The notes under the pieces: model-generated
Database searches by the model: none
What the model was told of the DNA's origin: nothing
Seen by the model: the letters and a program-made list of their open reading frames with translations, nothing else
Program-made: the position numbers and the translations under genes
NCBI GenBank assembly: GCA_016192995.1
Contig: JACPTB010000002.1
Coordinates: 1-64,000 of the forward strand
Length of the DNA: 64,000 bases
Source: Candidatus Woesearchaeota archaeon
Lineage (GTDB): Archaea; Nanobdellota; Nanobdellia; Woesearchaeales; DSVV01
Reading direction: 5' to 3'
Shown: positions 25,128 through 33,365 of the stretch, one piece after another
Position numbering within the stretch: position 1 is the stretch's first letter
Layout of the letters: each line of letters begins with the position of its first letter

Positions 25128-25513
25128 ATAAATACGTTATTGATGCTTGTGGATGGATTGAATATTGTAATGGAACTGAAGCAGGAAAGAAAGTAAAGGA
25201 AATAATCGATAATCCTAAAAATGAAATAGTAACTAATATCGTAACTATTGCAGAATTAACAAGTTGCTTTAGAAGAAATAATGCTGTTTTTGAAGAAGAA
25301 AAAAAAGGAATTTTATCACGATCAAAGATTTTTGAAATCAATCTTGAATTTGCTTCAGAAGCAGGTGTTCTTCATGCTGAAACAAAACAAAAAAGAAAGA
25401 ACTTAAGTTTATCAGATGCCTTTGTTTTGCTAACTGCCAGGAGAATAGGTGGAAAAATAGTCACTTGCGATGAAGATTTTAGAGGGATGAAAGAAGCGAT
25501 AATGATCAAATAA
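25124..25513 (+). CDS. vapC: PIN-domain toxin (VapC)
   Basis: The 129-residue PIN ribonuclease shows all expected acids: YVIDACGWIEY (Asp7), IAELTSCF (Glu), SLSDAFVLLTAR (Asp) and IVTCDEDFRGM (Asp). It overlaps its AbrB-type antitoxin gene and is convergent, three bases apart, with the inositol-phosphate synthase gene. Confidence 0.9.
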   Translation: MNKYVIDACGWIEYCNGTEAGKKVKEIIDNPKNEIVTNIVTIAELTSCFRRNNAVFEEEKKGILSRSKIFEINLEFASEAGVLHAETKQKRKNLSLSDAFVLLTARRIGGKIVTCDEDFRGMKEAIMIK

Positions 25514-25515
25514 GT

Positions 25516-26583
25516 TCATAAAAGGAAATTCTTATTCTCCACTATTTGATTAAACATCTCAAATGCTTCTCTATCAGACATTTGTTGGGGAGGAGCTTTC
25601 ATTAAAAATGCGCAAGCATATGCTGCTTTAGGTTGTTGGTTTGTATCAACAAGCAATTTTGCCACTCTTATTGCATCAACAATGGTGCCTGCGCCATTAA
25701 TACTGATTTCATCTTCGATAACTGAAGTTATGGTTATCGGCATGCAGCCAAATATTTTTCCTTCAAGAGTAATGGTAACCATTTTATGACCTGATGGTTT
25801 TCCTTCATATGAAAAATTTACTGTAGGTTTAGCATCTGATGTTTGTAAAAACTGAGTGAGCGCTTCGCTTTTTGATGTTTGTTTTGCTTTAGACCGATAT
25901 AATAAATTGAAATGATCTGCATTGCTTCCACAATTCTCTTGATGAGATTTAGTGATTATTATGCCGCGCATTTTAAGCAATTCTAATAAACTGCGATTAA
26001 GCATCGTAGCGCCTAATTGACTTTTGATATCATCGCCTAAAACAACCAATCCTTTTTCTTCAAAGCGTTTTCTCCACGTTGGAATTACTGCAAGATGAGT
26101 AGGAATTGCATTAATAAAACTACATCTTGCTTGAAGACTAGCTTCTGCATAAAAAAGCGTTGCTTGATCACTACCGGTGGGAATAAGATTGATAACAATA
26201 TCAGTTCTTGTCTTTTTAAGAATTTCCACAACATCAACTACAGGATCTTTACTCTCATAAACAAAAGATCCTTTCATTTCATCAATTATTCCATCGAACG
26301 TTGGACCTCGATATACAACAGCATCGTAATCAAACGGTAAAGTAATTTCTTGAGTAACATTAGCTCCCATAGAAATTGCTTCATGAAGTTTTTTGCCAAC
26401 TTTTCTTTCATCAACATCAAAAGCGCAGACAAAATTAATATCTTTTACTTTGTAATTGCCGATGAGAAGGTGTAATAATCCTGTTGTTTCATTTGGATTT
26501 TTGGTGTAGAAAGACACTCCTTCAACCAAAGCTTTAGCAAAACTTCCAACGCCAATAATTGCTACATTAATTTTGTTCATCAT
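25516..26583 (-). CDS. ino1: myo-inositol-1-phosphate synthase
   Basis: The 355-residue NAD-dependent enzyme turns glucose 6-phosphate into 1L-myo-inositol 1-phosphate, the precursor of the inositol head group of archaeal lipids. The Rossmann start is VAIIGVGSFAKALVEGVSFY (residues 7-26); CAFDVDERKVGKKLHEAI and the catalytic-domain stretch DDIKSQLGATMLNRSLLELL with GSNADHFNLL follow. Length fits the short prokaryotic form. ATG 26583 or the next codon starts the protein. A CCTACATATGTAGG palindrome lies about 85 bases upstream. Confidence 0.93.
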   Translation of the reverse strand: MMNKINVAIIGVGSFAKALVEGVSFYTKNPNETTGLLHLLIGNYKVKDINFVCAFDVDERKVGKKLHEAISMGANVTQEITLPFDYDAVVYRGPTFDGIIDEMKGSFVYESKDPVVDVVEILKKTRTDIVINLIPTGSDQATLFYAEASLQARCSFINAIPTHLAVIPTWRKRFEEKGLVVLGDDIKSQLGATMLNRSLLELLKMRGIIITKSHQENCGSNADHFNLLYRSKAKQTSKSEALTQFLQTSDAKPTVNFSYEGKPSGHKMVTITLEGKIFGCMPITITSVIEDEISINGAGTIVDAIRVAKLLVDTNQQPKAAYACAFLMKAPPQQMSDREAFEMFNQIVENKNFLL

Positions 26584-26668
26584 AGTACACCAAAGTTAAC
26601 ACTAATTATGTTTTATAGAGATCACCCAACACACGCTGAGTAATTCATCAGCATATTTCTTATTTTAC

Positions 26669-26682
26669 CCTACATATGTAGG
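26669..26682. promoter_or_regulatory. 14-bp perfect palindrome upstream of ino1
   Basis: CCTACATATGTAGG is a perfect palindrome in the 136-bp gap between ino1 and the methyltransferase gene. It lies upstream of a TATA-like CTATAAAAC (minus strand, about 26612-26620), the position for an activator site. The half-site ATGTAG also occurs near the Fic and HTH_10 genes. Confidence 0.35.
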
Positions 26683-26719
26683 TATTCAATGATGAAGACA
26701 TAAGTAATGTAAATAAATA

Positions 26720-27574
26720 TTATTTTTGCAACACATGCAACGTATGATATTCAGGAACTAAAGCCTGATCAATGCCCAAATAGATTACCTTATCTTGCCG
26801 CAATCCTTTGCTTTCAAAAATCCGTTTCCATTGATCAGGACTATTAAAATTAAAAGGAACATTTACTTTTTTATAGGGATTATCATTATAATGAATAATT
26901 CTATTGTAAAAATGATCAAAGAATATATTGACGGCAAATTGCTGATCAGGAGTTAGTCTACCAAAATCAGTTTGATCTTCAATATTGTATACAGATTCGA
27001 TAACAATAATCCTTCCATTCTGTCGTGTAGCTTGAACTGCAGTGTTCAATGTTTGCAATGGATCATCGCTGTGATGCAATACTGTTAACAAAAGTGTTGT
27101 ATCGTATTGTTGTCCAAGAGATAACTTTACTTCTCTTCGTACTAAACGAAATGGTAATCCGATAATTGGAACATGATGATGTTGATAAATATCAGCAAGT
27201 GTTACTTCTAAACCATCATCTGCAAGCAATTCTCCAACTTTTCCATCGCCACAACCAAGATCTAAAACTGTTGAACCAACAACATAAGGTTTTACTTGAT
27301 CATAGATTAATTGTGAACGTCCTTCCAATGCTGAGGGCAATCGCTCAGTTACTGCTGCTTTTTCTAAAGCACCCCTCGCTTTATATTCATATAAAAATTG
27401 ATTTTGCTCAGCATACGCAAAAATCTTGCCTATAAGTTTTATACTTCTTGACTCGTTAATTCCAATAGAGCTGAATATAGTGCCTAAGGTTCTTCCAATA
27501 TAAGCTCTACAAATAGGATCATCTACAATATCCTTAATTTCTTTGATTTCCTTCCCAAACGTGTTGTTTACCAT
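26720..27574 (-). CDS. class I SAM-dependent methyltransferase
   Basis: The 284-residue protein has a helical N-terminal region of about 90 residues and then a Rossmann methyltransferase: VLDLGCGDGKVGELL (motif I, about 113-127), VTLADIYQHH (motif II), and TTLLLTVLHHSDDPLQTL (motif IV). The C-terminus includes a variable substrate domain. The substrate is unknown; the HHSDDP pattern occurs in small-molecule methyltransferases of the UbiE type. Divergent from the TrmB-like gene at 27676. Confidence 0.82.
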   Translation of the reverse strand: MVNNTFGKEIKEIKDIVDDPICRAYIGRTLGTIFSSIGINESRSIKLIGKIFAYAEQNQFLYEYKARGALEKAAVTERLPSALEGRSQLIYDQVKPYVVGSTVLDLGCGDGKVGELLADDGLEVTLADIYQHHHVPIIGLPFRLVRREVKLSLGQQYDTTLLLTVLHHSDDPLQTLNTAVQATRQNGRIIVIESVYNIEDQTDFGRLTPDQQFAVNIFFDHFYNRIIHYNDNPYKKVNVPFNFNSPDQWKRIFESKGLRQDKVIYLGIDQALVPEYHTLHVLQK

Positions 27575-27675
27575 ATTTTCACTACTTGATAGAACTAAAT
27601 AAATAACAAGTATATAAACATTATTCTCCCATTAGGGGGATAAAGTTTAAATAAGAGTGATTATCATTATTATAT

Positions 27676-28437
27676 ATGATAGGAGATATAAATCTTGAAC
27701 CACTTAGGCAGCTTGGTTTAACAGAAGGAGAGATTAAAGTATATATTGCCTTAACCAAGCTAGGAGAAACTACCTCAGGGCCAATAGTAGATGAATCCAA
27801 TGTTTCTGTTTCAAAAGTGTACAAAATTCTCGAAAAGCTGGCAAAAAAAGGATTAGTCAGCCACATAGTAAAAAACAAAACAAAATATTTCCAAGCTGCT
27901 GATCCCGAACGATTGCTGGTGTATAGCCAACAATTACAGGAAAAAATGCAAGCCCAGCAAGAGACCTTGAAAAAAATAATTCCAACCTTGCAAATGGAAA
28001 CAAAAACAACTGCTACTTCAGCCCAAGTATTCGATGGCTTGCGTGGCATTCAAACTGCGAGGGAAAGAACTTTGGAGATCATGAAAAAAGGCGATGAAAT
28101 GTGGATCATCGGCATCGCGCGAACTCCATATGACAGATTAACGCCTTATTCTGCAGAATATCACCAGCGAAGATATAAAAAAGGGATCAAATGTTATTAT
28201 TTGTATAATGATTATGCACGCGAACCTTTTGGAAAACAATCTGCATCATATCCATTAAGCAAAGTACGTTATATGGATGAAGGATTAATTACCCCTGCAT
28301 GGATGGAAATTTATGCAGACACCATTACCATCGGCATTAACAAAGGAAAAGCATTTTCTATCGTTATTCAAAACCAAGATGTTGCAGATTCATTTAAGAT
28401 ATATGCCAAGTTATTGTGGAGCATGGCGAAGGAATAA
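27676..28437 (+). CDS. TrmB-family transcriptional regulator
   Basis: The 253-residue protein has an N-terminal winged helix (LRQLGLTEGEIKVYIALTKL, then SVSKVYKILEKLAKKGLV) and a C-terminal TrmB effector domain (from about residue 110; TARERTLEIMKKGDEMWIIG, ending IVIQNQDVADSFKIYAKLLW). TrmB proteins commonly sense sugars in archaea. A TATA-like TTTAAATAAG is 28 bases upstream. It is a paralogue of the gene at 45184 and of the remnant at 47303. Confidence 0.88.
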   Translation: MIGDINLEPLRQLGLTEGEIKVYIALTKLGETTSGPIVDESNVSVSKVYKILEKLAKKGLVSHIVKNKTKYFQAADPERLLVYSQQLQEKMQAQQETLKKIIPTLQMETKTTATSAQVFDGLRGIQTARERTLEIMKKGDEMWIIGIARTPYDRLTPYSAEYHQRRYKKGIKCYYLYNDYAREPFGKQSASYPLSKVRYMDEGLITPAWMEIYADTITIGINKGKAFSIVIQNQDVADSFKIYAKLLWSMAKE

Positions 28438-28503
28438 ACGATATATTTATATATTTACACATATTATACATATCTAAACATAATGTTATATGGAGGTGAT
28501 ATT

Positions 28504-28734
28504 ATGACTACAATGACATTAGCTGTCCCAAATGAATTAAAGCAAAAAATGGATTCATTTCCTGAAATGAATTGGTCTGAGGTAGCTCGGCAAGCATTTA
28601 CACAAAAAATACATGACATGGAAGTATTAAGAAAATTCAAAGAGAAAAGTAAGTTTACTGAAACTGATGCTTTAAGATTAGGTAAAGAAGTTAGCAAAGC
28701 TGTAAGCAACCGACTTCGAAGACTAGGCAAATAA
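28504..28734 (+). CDS. antitoxin of a PIN-toxin pair
   Basis: The 76-residue protein starts MTTMTLAVPNELKQKMDSF and continues EMNWSEVARQAF, a ribbon-helix-helix-like pattern (beta strand, then helices). ATG 28504 has the strong site GGAGGTGAT just before it. It ends one base before the PIN gene. The C-terminal basic stretch VSKAVSNRLRRLGK should contact the toxin or DNA. Confidence 0.8.
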   Translation: MTTMTLAVPNELKQKMDSFPEMNWSEVARQAFTQKIHDMEVLRKFKEKSKFTETDALRLGKEVSKAVSNRLRRLGK

Positions 28735-28735
28735 T

Positions 28736-29134
28736 ATGAACCTTGTAGTGGATGCTAATGTTATTTTTGCTGCTCTGATTAGAAATAGTTTTAGTTATAA
28801 TCTTCTATTTACAGATAAATTTAATCTTTTTACCTCTGAATACATATTTACAGAATTTGAAGATCATAAAGAAGAAATCCTTGAAAAAACTGAGAGAACA
28901 ACAGAAGAGTTTTTCAATATTCTTAATATATTAAAACGAAGAATTACACTTATTCCTCTTGAAGAATTAACTCAATACATTAAGGAAGCACAAGAACTTA
29001 CACCTGATCCAGATGATATGGTTTATTTTGCTCTCGCATTAAAGTTAAACTGCCCAATATGGAGTAATGATAAAAAGTTAAAACAACAAAATAAGATAAT
29101 AATTTATCATACACATGAATTAGCAAGATTATAA
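28736..29134 (+). CDS. PIN-domain toxin
   Basis: The 132-residue protein belongs to the archaeal PIN branch with MNLVVDANVIFAALIR (Asp6), FTEFEDH (Glu), DPDDMVYFALAL (Asp) and CPIWSNDKKL (Asp). It is one base downstream of its antitoxin and convergent with the HTH_10 gene. Confidence 0.85.
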   Translation: MNLVVDANVIFAALIRNSFSYNLLFTDKFNLFTSEYIFTEFEDHKEEILEKTERTTEEFFNILNILKRRITLIPLEELTQYIKEAQELTPDPDDMVYFALALKLNCPIWSNDKKLKQQNKIIIYHTHELARL

Positions 29135-29147
29135 TTTTTAACCATAT

Positions 29148-29858
29148 CTATTCAACATTCTCTCCAAATATTCCCGATAATACTTTACTTTCTGCTTTAC
29201 GCAGATGTTCTTGATAAGTTACCCGAGAAACACCAATAATTTTAGATAAGCCCCCCAAATTAATATGTCGTGGAAAATGATAATAACCTTCATTGATTGC
29301 GAGACGCAATGCTTGCTTTTGCTTTTCAGTGATTTTCGGCATAACATGAGGGATAAATACATCAGCAATATCCTTTTCTTCAATAGCTAATAATTCAACA
29401 TGAAAATGTTTTTTAAAAATATCATACATGTCAGTAACAATGGATTTTTCCCATGCACCAAAATACCAGTCTTCTTTGCAGTCTTTATGAACAATAGGTT
29501 TGAGAAAAAATATTTTTTGAGAATAATAATTAGTGGTGTGATAATCTTTGGTTTCAAATTTCATATAGGACAAGTAAACATTGCCCGAACCTTTAAAATG
29601 AAGACAGCGTTTATCTTTACGAACAGCTTTGACAAATTTATCAATGTCCTCTTTTTTGCCGGCAAGAATGTTAACATTAGTATGAAAACGATATTTTCCT
29701 TCAACATAGGAGTTTAAAGGATACATTGAGATAACAACATTATATTTGACTGCATTGCTAAGATAAATGCAATTTTTATGACTGACGTTAAAAATGACCG
29801 ATCCACATACTAAGAAATAGGGGTAATCCATTTTTATATTTTCTCTTAATCTTTGCAT
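29148..29858 (-). CDS. HTH_10 (bacterio-opsin activator type) regulator
   Basis: The 236-residue regulator has a sensor-like N-terminal part (residues 1-170, no recognised ligand domain) and a C-terminal HTH_10 domain: ITEKQKQALRLAINEGYYHF, LGGLSKIIGVSRVTYQEHLR and KAESKVL. This is an archaea-specific class. ATG 29858 or 29831 may start it. A GCATATGTAGGCAT motif lies across the start. It is divergent from the first Fic gene; no obvious target gene is adjacent. Confidence 0.85.
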   Translation of the reverse strand: MQRLRENIKMDYPYFLVCGSVIFNVSHKNCIYLSNAVKYNVVISMYPLNSYVEGKYRFHTNVNILAGKKEDIDKFVKAVRKDKRCLHFKGSGNVYLSYMKFETKDYHTTNYYSQKIFFLKPIVHKDCKEDWYFGAWEKSIVTDMYDIFKKHFHVELLAIEEKDIADVFIPHVMPKITEKQKQALRLAINEGYYHFPRHINLGGLSKIIGVSRVTYQEHLRKAESKVLSGIFGENVE

Positions 29859-29889
29859 ATGTAGGCATAAATTTCGAAAAATTTAAATA

Positions 29890-29901
29890 TGTAGTCACCT
29901 A
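29890..29901 (+). repeat. TGTAGTCACCTA motif upstream of the first Fic gene
   Basis: TGTAGTCACCTA lies between a TATA-like ATTTAAATA and the Fic ATG (10 bases downstream). The same 12 bases recur after the gene at 30864-30875. The arrangement matches that of TGTAGACCCTAA around the second Fic gene. It is a candidate operator or cassette end. Confidence 0.65.
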
Positions 29902-29911
29902 TTATAAGTAT

Positions 29912-30847
29912 ATGCATCTTGAAATAAGAACACAAAATAAGAAGAAAAAGTATTATTTAGCACATTCACTCAGGGAAGGTAGAAAAGTGCATAAATTAAG
30001 AAAATTTCTTGGCATTGACCTAAACACAAAACTTCTAGAAGAGCGAAAGAAAATAGCTGAAAAGCTTATGTTAGATGAAATAAAAAGATATAATCTGATA
30101 AAAGACCCCCTACATGTCGTGCTTTCTAAAGAAGATCTTGATGTTATTAAGAAACTGCAAACTAAAATTCCTATTAGGATAAAACATCTTTCTGAAGATG
30201 ATTGGATCCATTTTACTGAAATATTTACTTATAACACAAATGCAATAGAAGGAAGCGAGTTAACTGACAAAGAAGTAAAAGAAATCATAGAAAGAGATAT
30301 CTGGCCGGATAAATCTAAAGATGATATTGCAGAAGCATACGGTGTTCAAGAAGCAATTGCCTATATTAGAAAAACAAAAGAACATCTATCAATAAAATTA
30401 ATTAAAGATGCCCATAAAATTGTTTTCAAAAATTCAAAGCATTTTGCTGGAAAATTACGGAGAATTGGAGAAGAAGTAGTTATTAGAGACGGTTTTGGCA
30501 ATATTGTTCATGAAGGCGCACCTCAAACAAGAATTATTTTTCTGCTGAATGAATTAATTGACTGGTATAACAAAAATAGAAGAAAATATCCTGCACTATT
30601 GCTTGCTGCTGTTGTGCACAATCAATTTGAAAATATTCATCCCTTTGCAGATGGCAATGGAAGAGTAGGAAGAATTCTTTTAAATAATATACTTTTAAAA
30701 CAAGGATTTCCCCCCATAAATATAGAACTTAGCAACCGAATGCAATACTATACTTCATTGCAGGCTTACGAGAAAAATCATGATTTACATCCAACATTGG
30801 AATTGTTTATAAAAGAATATAAAGCATTGGAAAAATCATTCAGGTGA
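29912..30847 (+). CDS. Fic-family protein (class II)
   Basis: The 311-residue protein has an N-terminal basic domain (residues 1-60) shared with the second Fic gene, the inhibitory helix motif NTNAIEGSELT (about 107-117) that places it in class II, and the full catalytic motif HPFADGNGRVGR (about 242-253). Fic enzymes usually transfer AMP from ATP to a hydroxyl of a target protein. The gene stands alone, flanked by TGTAGTCACCTA on both sides, and its stop lies within an inverted repeat. Confidence 0.9.
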   Translation: MHLEIRTQNKKKKYYLAHSLREGRKVHKLRKFLGIDLNTKLLEERKKIAEKLMLDEIKRYNLIKDPLHVVLSKEDLDVIKKLQTKIPIRIKHLSEDDWIHFTEIFTYNTNAIEGSELTDKEVKEIIERDIWPDKSKDDIAEAYGVQEAIAYIRKTKEHLSIKLIKDAHKIVFKNSKHFAGKLRRIGEEVVIRDGFGNIVHEGAPQTRIIFLLNELIDWYNKNRRKYPALLLAAVVHNQFENIHPFADGNGRVGRILLNNILLKQGFPPINIELSNRMQYYTSLQAYEKNHDLHPTLELFIKEYKALEKSFR

Positions 30848-30875
30848 CTACAAAGTGTTAAAGTGTAGTCACCTA
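30842..30875. repeat. inverted repeat at the end of the first Fic gene
   Basis: AGGTGACTACA (30842-30852) and TGTAGTCACCT (30864-30874) are perfect 11-bp arms with an 11-base spacer, overlapping the stop codon. The right arm is also a direct copy of the motif before the gene. As an RNA hairpin it lacks a T-run, so a protein site or mobile-cassette boundary is more likely than a terminator. Confidence 0.65.
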
Positions 30876-30883
30876 AAATAGAA

Positions 30884-31075
30884 TCAATAAACCCTATTCC
30901 CTAATTTCGCTTTTTTCCCAGGCATCAACAACGTAATGCCATCATGCTCTGTATCAACACCCATAACTAACACTTCTGATTTGAAAGGACCAATTTGTTT
31001 GGTAGGAAAATTAACCACACAAATAATTTGCCTTTCTAAAAGCTCTTCCTTAGCATGATTAATGCATTGTACTGA
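30884..31075 (-). pseudogene. 3' fragment of a CsaA-like tRNA-binding protein gene
   Basis: Reading the minus strand from 31075 gives 63 codons without an ATG near the 5' end: SVQCINH, then EELLERQIICVVNFPTK and QIGPFKSEVLVMGV, ending GKKAKLGNRVY and a stop. This matches the second half of CsaA/EMAP-II type tRNA-binding domains (usual length about 110 residues). An in-frame TAG immediately precedes it and the upstream sequence is the end of the kinase gene at 31083. The N-terminal half is missing, so it is a remnant. Confidence 0.75.
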
Positions 31076-31082
31076 CTATTGT

Positions 31083-31799
31083 TTAATCTAGCTTGAAATA
31101 AGTTCGAGGAACTGTGCCAGTCACAATATCTCTCAAAGTGTATTTTATATTTCCTATAATCATTTCTTTTCCTTCAGCTAATACTTGTCGTGCTGCATCA
31201 AGCTTAGTAGCAAACCCGCCATTTCCATGGGTTGAAACACCACGACACATTGTATACAAATCATCTGAAACCCTGTTTACATAGGGTATAACTTTGCCAT
31301 CTTCACCAAGCATGCCATCATAATGACCGAGAATAACCAATCTATCTGCGCCGCAACAGCGTAAAATAGTTGCTGCCAAAGTATCGTTATCTTTTCTTAA
31401 TTGTTCAAAATCAACTCCATCATTATAATTAACAACGGTTATTCTTCTCCTGCCAATATTGTGATAAACTAAACCACTAATATGGTTTTCATGATGCAAC
31501 AGATCATGCGATGTTAATAAAAGTTGGCTTACCTGTTGAGTAAATAAATCAGCATATAATTGCATTAATTTTGGCTGACCAAGACATGCATAACCTTGTA
31601 ATTCTACGGCTGTTAAATCAGCATTTTTTCTTGCTTCACCTTCATGCATTTTTCCTAAGGCAATTGCGCCAGATACAACTAAAACTACGTCATCCAGTGT
31701 TTCTTCAATCTCCTGTGCTTTTGTTCTAAGAGTATCAAAAGCAATTCCTCCATATGCATCAAACAAACATGCGGAACCTAATTTAATTATTTGTAACAT
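31083..31799 (-). CDS. glutamate 5-kinase-like amino acid kinase
   Basis: The 238-residue protein has IKLGSACLFD (residues 5-14), VVSGAIALGKM, ELQGYACLGQPKLMQLYADLF, NYNDGVDFEQLRKDNDTLAA and GNGGFATKLDAARQVL, which are the ProB glutamate/acetylglutamate-kinase landmarks. It lacks the C-terminal PUA domain of bacterial ProB (about 367 residues) and is shorter than usual at the N-terminus. No proA or proC is in the window, so proline synthesis is uncertain; another small acid could be the substrate. Confidence 0.75.
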   Translation of the reverse strand: MLQIIKLGSACLFDAYGGIAFDTLRTKAQEIEETLDDVVLVVSGAIALGKMHEGEARKNADLTAVELQGYACLGQPKLMQLYADLFTQQVSQLLLTSHDLLHHENHISGLVYHNIGRRRITVVNYNDGVDFEQLRKDNDTLAATILRCCGADRLVILGHYDGMLGEDGKVIPYVNRVSDDLYTMCRGVSTHGNGGFATKLDAARQVLAEGKEMIIGNIKYTLRDIVTGTVPRTYFKLD

Positions 31800-32123
31800 T
31801 TTTTCCCTCCATAGCTATCGCTATTTTATATTCAAAGTGAAATATTATTATTAGAAATTAAAGTGACCATTTGGGAATTACATAAGAAAGAGAACAACCT
31901 TTTTTATAATCAATATTAAATGAGAAAAACAAAAAAAAATTCAGTCGACAATAGTTAATAGAATTATAAATACGCACAAGGAAGGCAATCACGGCCATTA
32001 AGCCTTTGGATGCAATTATATTGTTTCATAAAGATAAGAATAACCTCTAAGTTTAAATATCTTTTGATTTTTGTCAGTAAAAATTTTAAAATTAATAAAT
32101 CAAAATAGAAAAGATAATAAAAA
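31800..32123. other. 324-bp AT-rich gene-free region
   Basis: No credible open frame is seen here. A TATA-like ATTATAAATACG at about 31964-31975 precedes a GC-richer stretch (AAGGAAGGCAATCACGGCC and following, to about 32015), which could be the start of a small transcript on the plus strand, but no RNA family is recognised. A second TATA-like TTTAAATATC lies at about 32051. GAGGGA before the kinase gene on the minus strand is a ribosome site. Confidence 0.35.
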
Positions 32124-33245
32124 TTATCCATAACCAACAGCTTTATCCCCTTTAATCACTTTTACCTTAAACTGAGGATTTTTCAAATCACCAATATCAT
32201 CAAAGCTAATAATTTTAGATGAAACACCTTCAATAAGTGTATGTTCAAGCGCTTGTTGAATCTTAACCTTATCATCACCAGCTTGTTCAATAGCTGATAA
32301 CATAACGTTACCAGCATCATAACCTAATGCGCTGACAAATGAAACTTCAAATGGCTGATAACCTTGTAATTGGACTTGTTTAACACGCTGTTTAAACTCC
32401 TCAGGAAATAACACATCAGGAACAGTAAAGATAACATTATCAGCATAACCGCTTTTAATTACTTCATCGCTATCCAACACATCTCCTCCAACAACTTGAA
32501 TATCAAATTTAATTTCCTTCATCTGTTTAAAAGCTGCGACAGCATTGGTTGGATAAACAGGAAAATATAAAACATCAGCTCCGCTATTCTTTACTTTCAA
32601 CAATTCAGTCTTAAAATCTTTTTCATCTTGAGAAACACCTGCTTGATATACTACATCTCCGTCCAACTCCATGAAACGTTTGCTAAAAACCTGCTGCAAA
32701 CCTTCTCCCCAAGCATTCTGAACATAAATTAAGGCAACTTTTTTCTTTTGCAGTTTGCCAAAAATAAAATCTGCTGCATACACACCTTGTGCTGAATCTG
32801 AAGGATAAACACGAAAAATATATTCACCAATCTTTGTTAATTCTGGAGCAGAAGCTGTTGGTGTTATTGTTGGGACACCATATTGCTGAGCAATAGGCAT
32901 TGCAGGAGCTGCTGCTGAACTGCAAATTGGCCCAATAATACCGACTACTTTATCAACACTGATTAATTTAGTAATTGCATTGACACTATCCTGCTTGCAT
33001 TTGTCATCTTCAACAATAAGCTCAACTTTTCTGCCGTTAATACCACCAGCATTATTTATTTCGTTAACTGCTAGCTGCGCACCAGCCAAAGCATTTAATC
33101 CCCAACTTGCAATTTCTTCAGTTAATGGTCCAACAAAACCAATCTTGATTGGTTCCTGATTTTGTTCAGTATTAGCTGAACAACTGAGTAAGAAGATAAG
33201 CATAACACTTAAAGCTAAAGCTATGATAGGTAATCTTTTCATCAT
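32124..33245 (-). CDS. branched-chain-amino-acid-type ABC solute-binding lipoprotein
   Basis: The product (about 373 residues) has a lipoprotein signal with lipobox FLLSC and a type I periplasmic-binding fold of the LivJ/LivK class: IKIGFVGPLTEEIASWGLN, AVNEINNAGGINGRKVEL, VVGIIGPICSSAAAPAMPIA, and VALIYVQNAWGEG. ATG 33245 has GGAGGG six bases upstream. No permease or ATPase genes are nearby, so it may serve a distant transporter or act as a sensor. It is divergent from a double Lrp-like regulator at 33366. Confidence 0.88.
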   Translation of the reverse strand: MMKRLPIIALALSVMLIFLLSCSANTEQNQEPIKIGFVGPLTEEIASWGLNALAGAQLAVNEINNAGGINGRKVELIVEDDKCKQDSVNAITKLISVDKVVGIIGPICSSAAAPAMPIAQQYGVPTITPTASAPELTKIGEYIFRVYPSDSAQGVYAADFIFGKLQKKKVALIYVQNAWGEGLQQVFSKRFMELDGDVVYQAGVSQDEKDFKTELLKVKNSGADVLYFPVYPTNAVAAFKQMKEIKFDIQVVGGDVLDSDEVIKSGYADNVIFTVPDVLFPEEFKQRVKQVQLQGYQPFEVSFVSALGYDAGNVMLSAIEQAGDDKVKIQQALEHTLIEGVSSKIISFDDIGDLKNPQFKVKVIKGDKAVGYG

Positions 33246-33365
33246 AATCAACCCTCCAAACGCATAAAATAGGATAAGAAGCCAATAATAGTATATAAAA
33301 TATTATGTAATATATTTTATCAAAACAATAATATTTATAAATTATATATCATTATAATAAAAAAT

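Noticed and set aside
27621-28049. 142-codon minus-strand open frame over the TrmB gene start
   Set aside because: It is antisense to the TrmB winged helix and effector domain, which are well supported.
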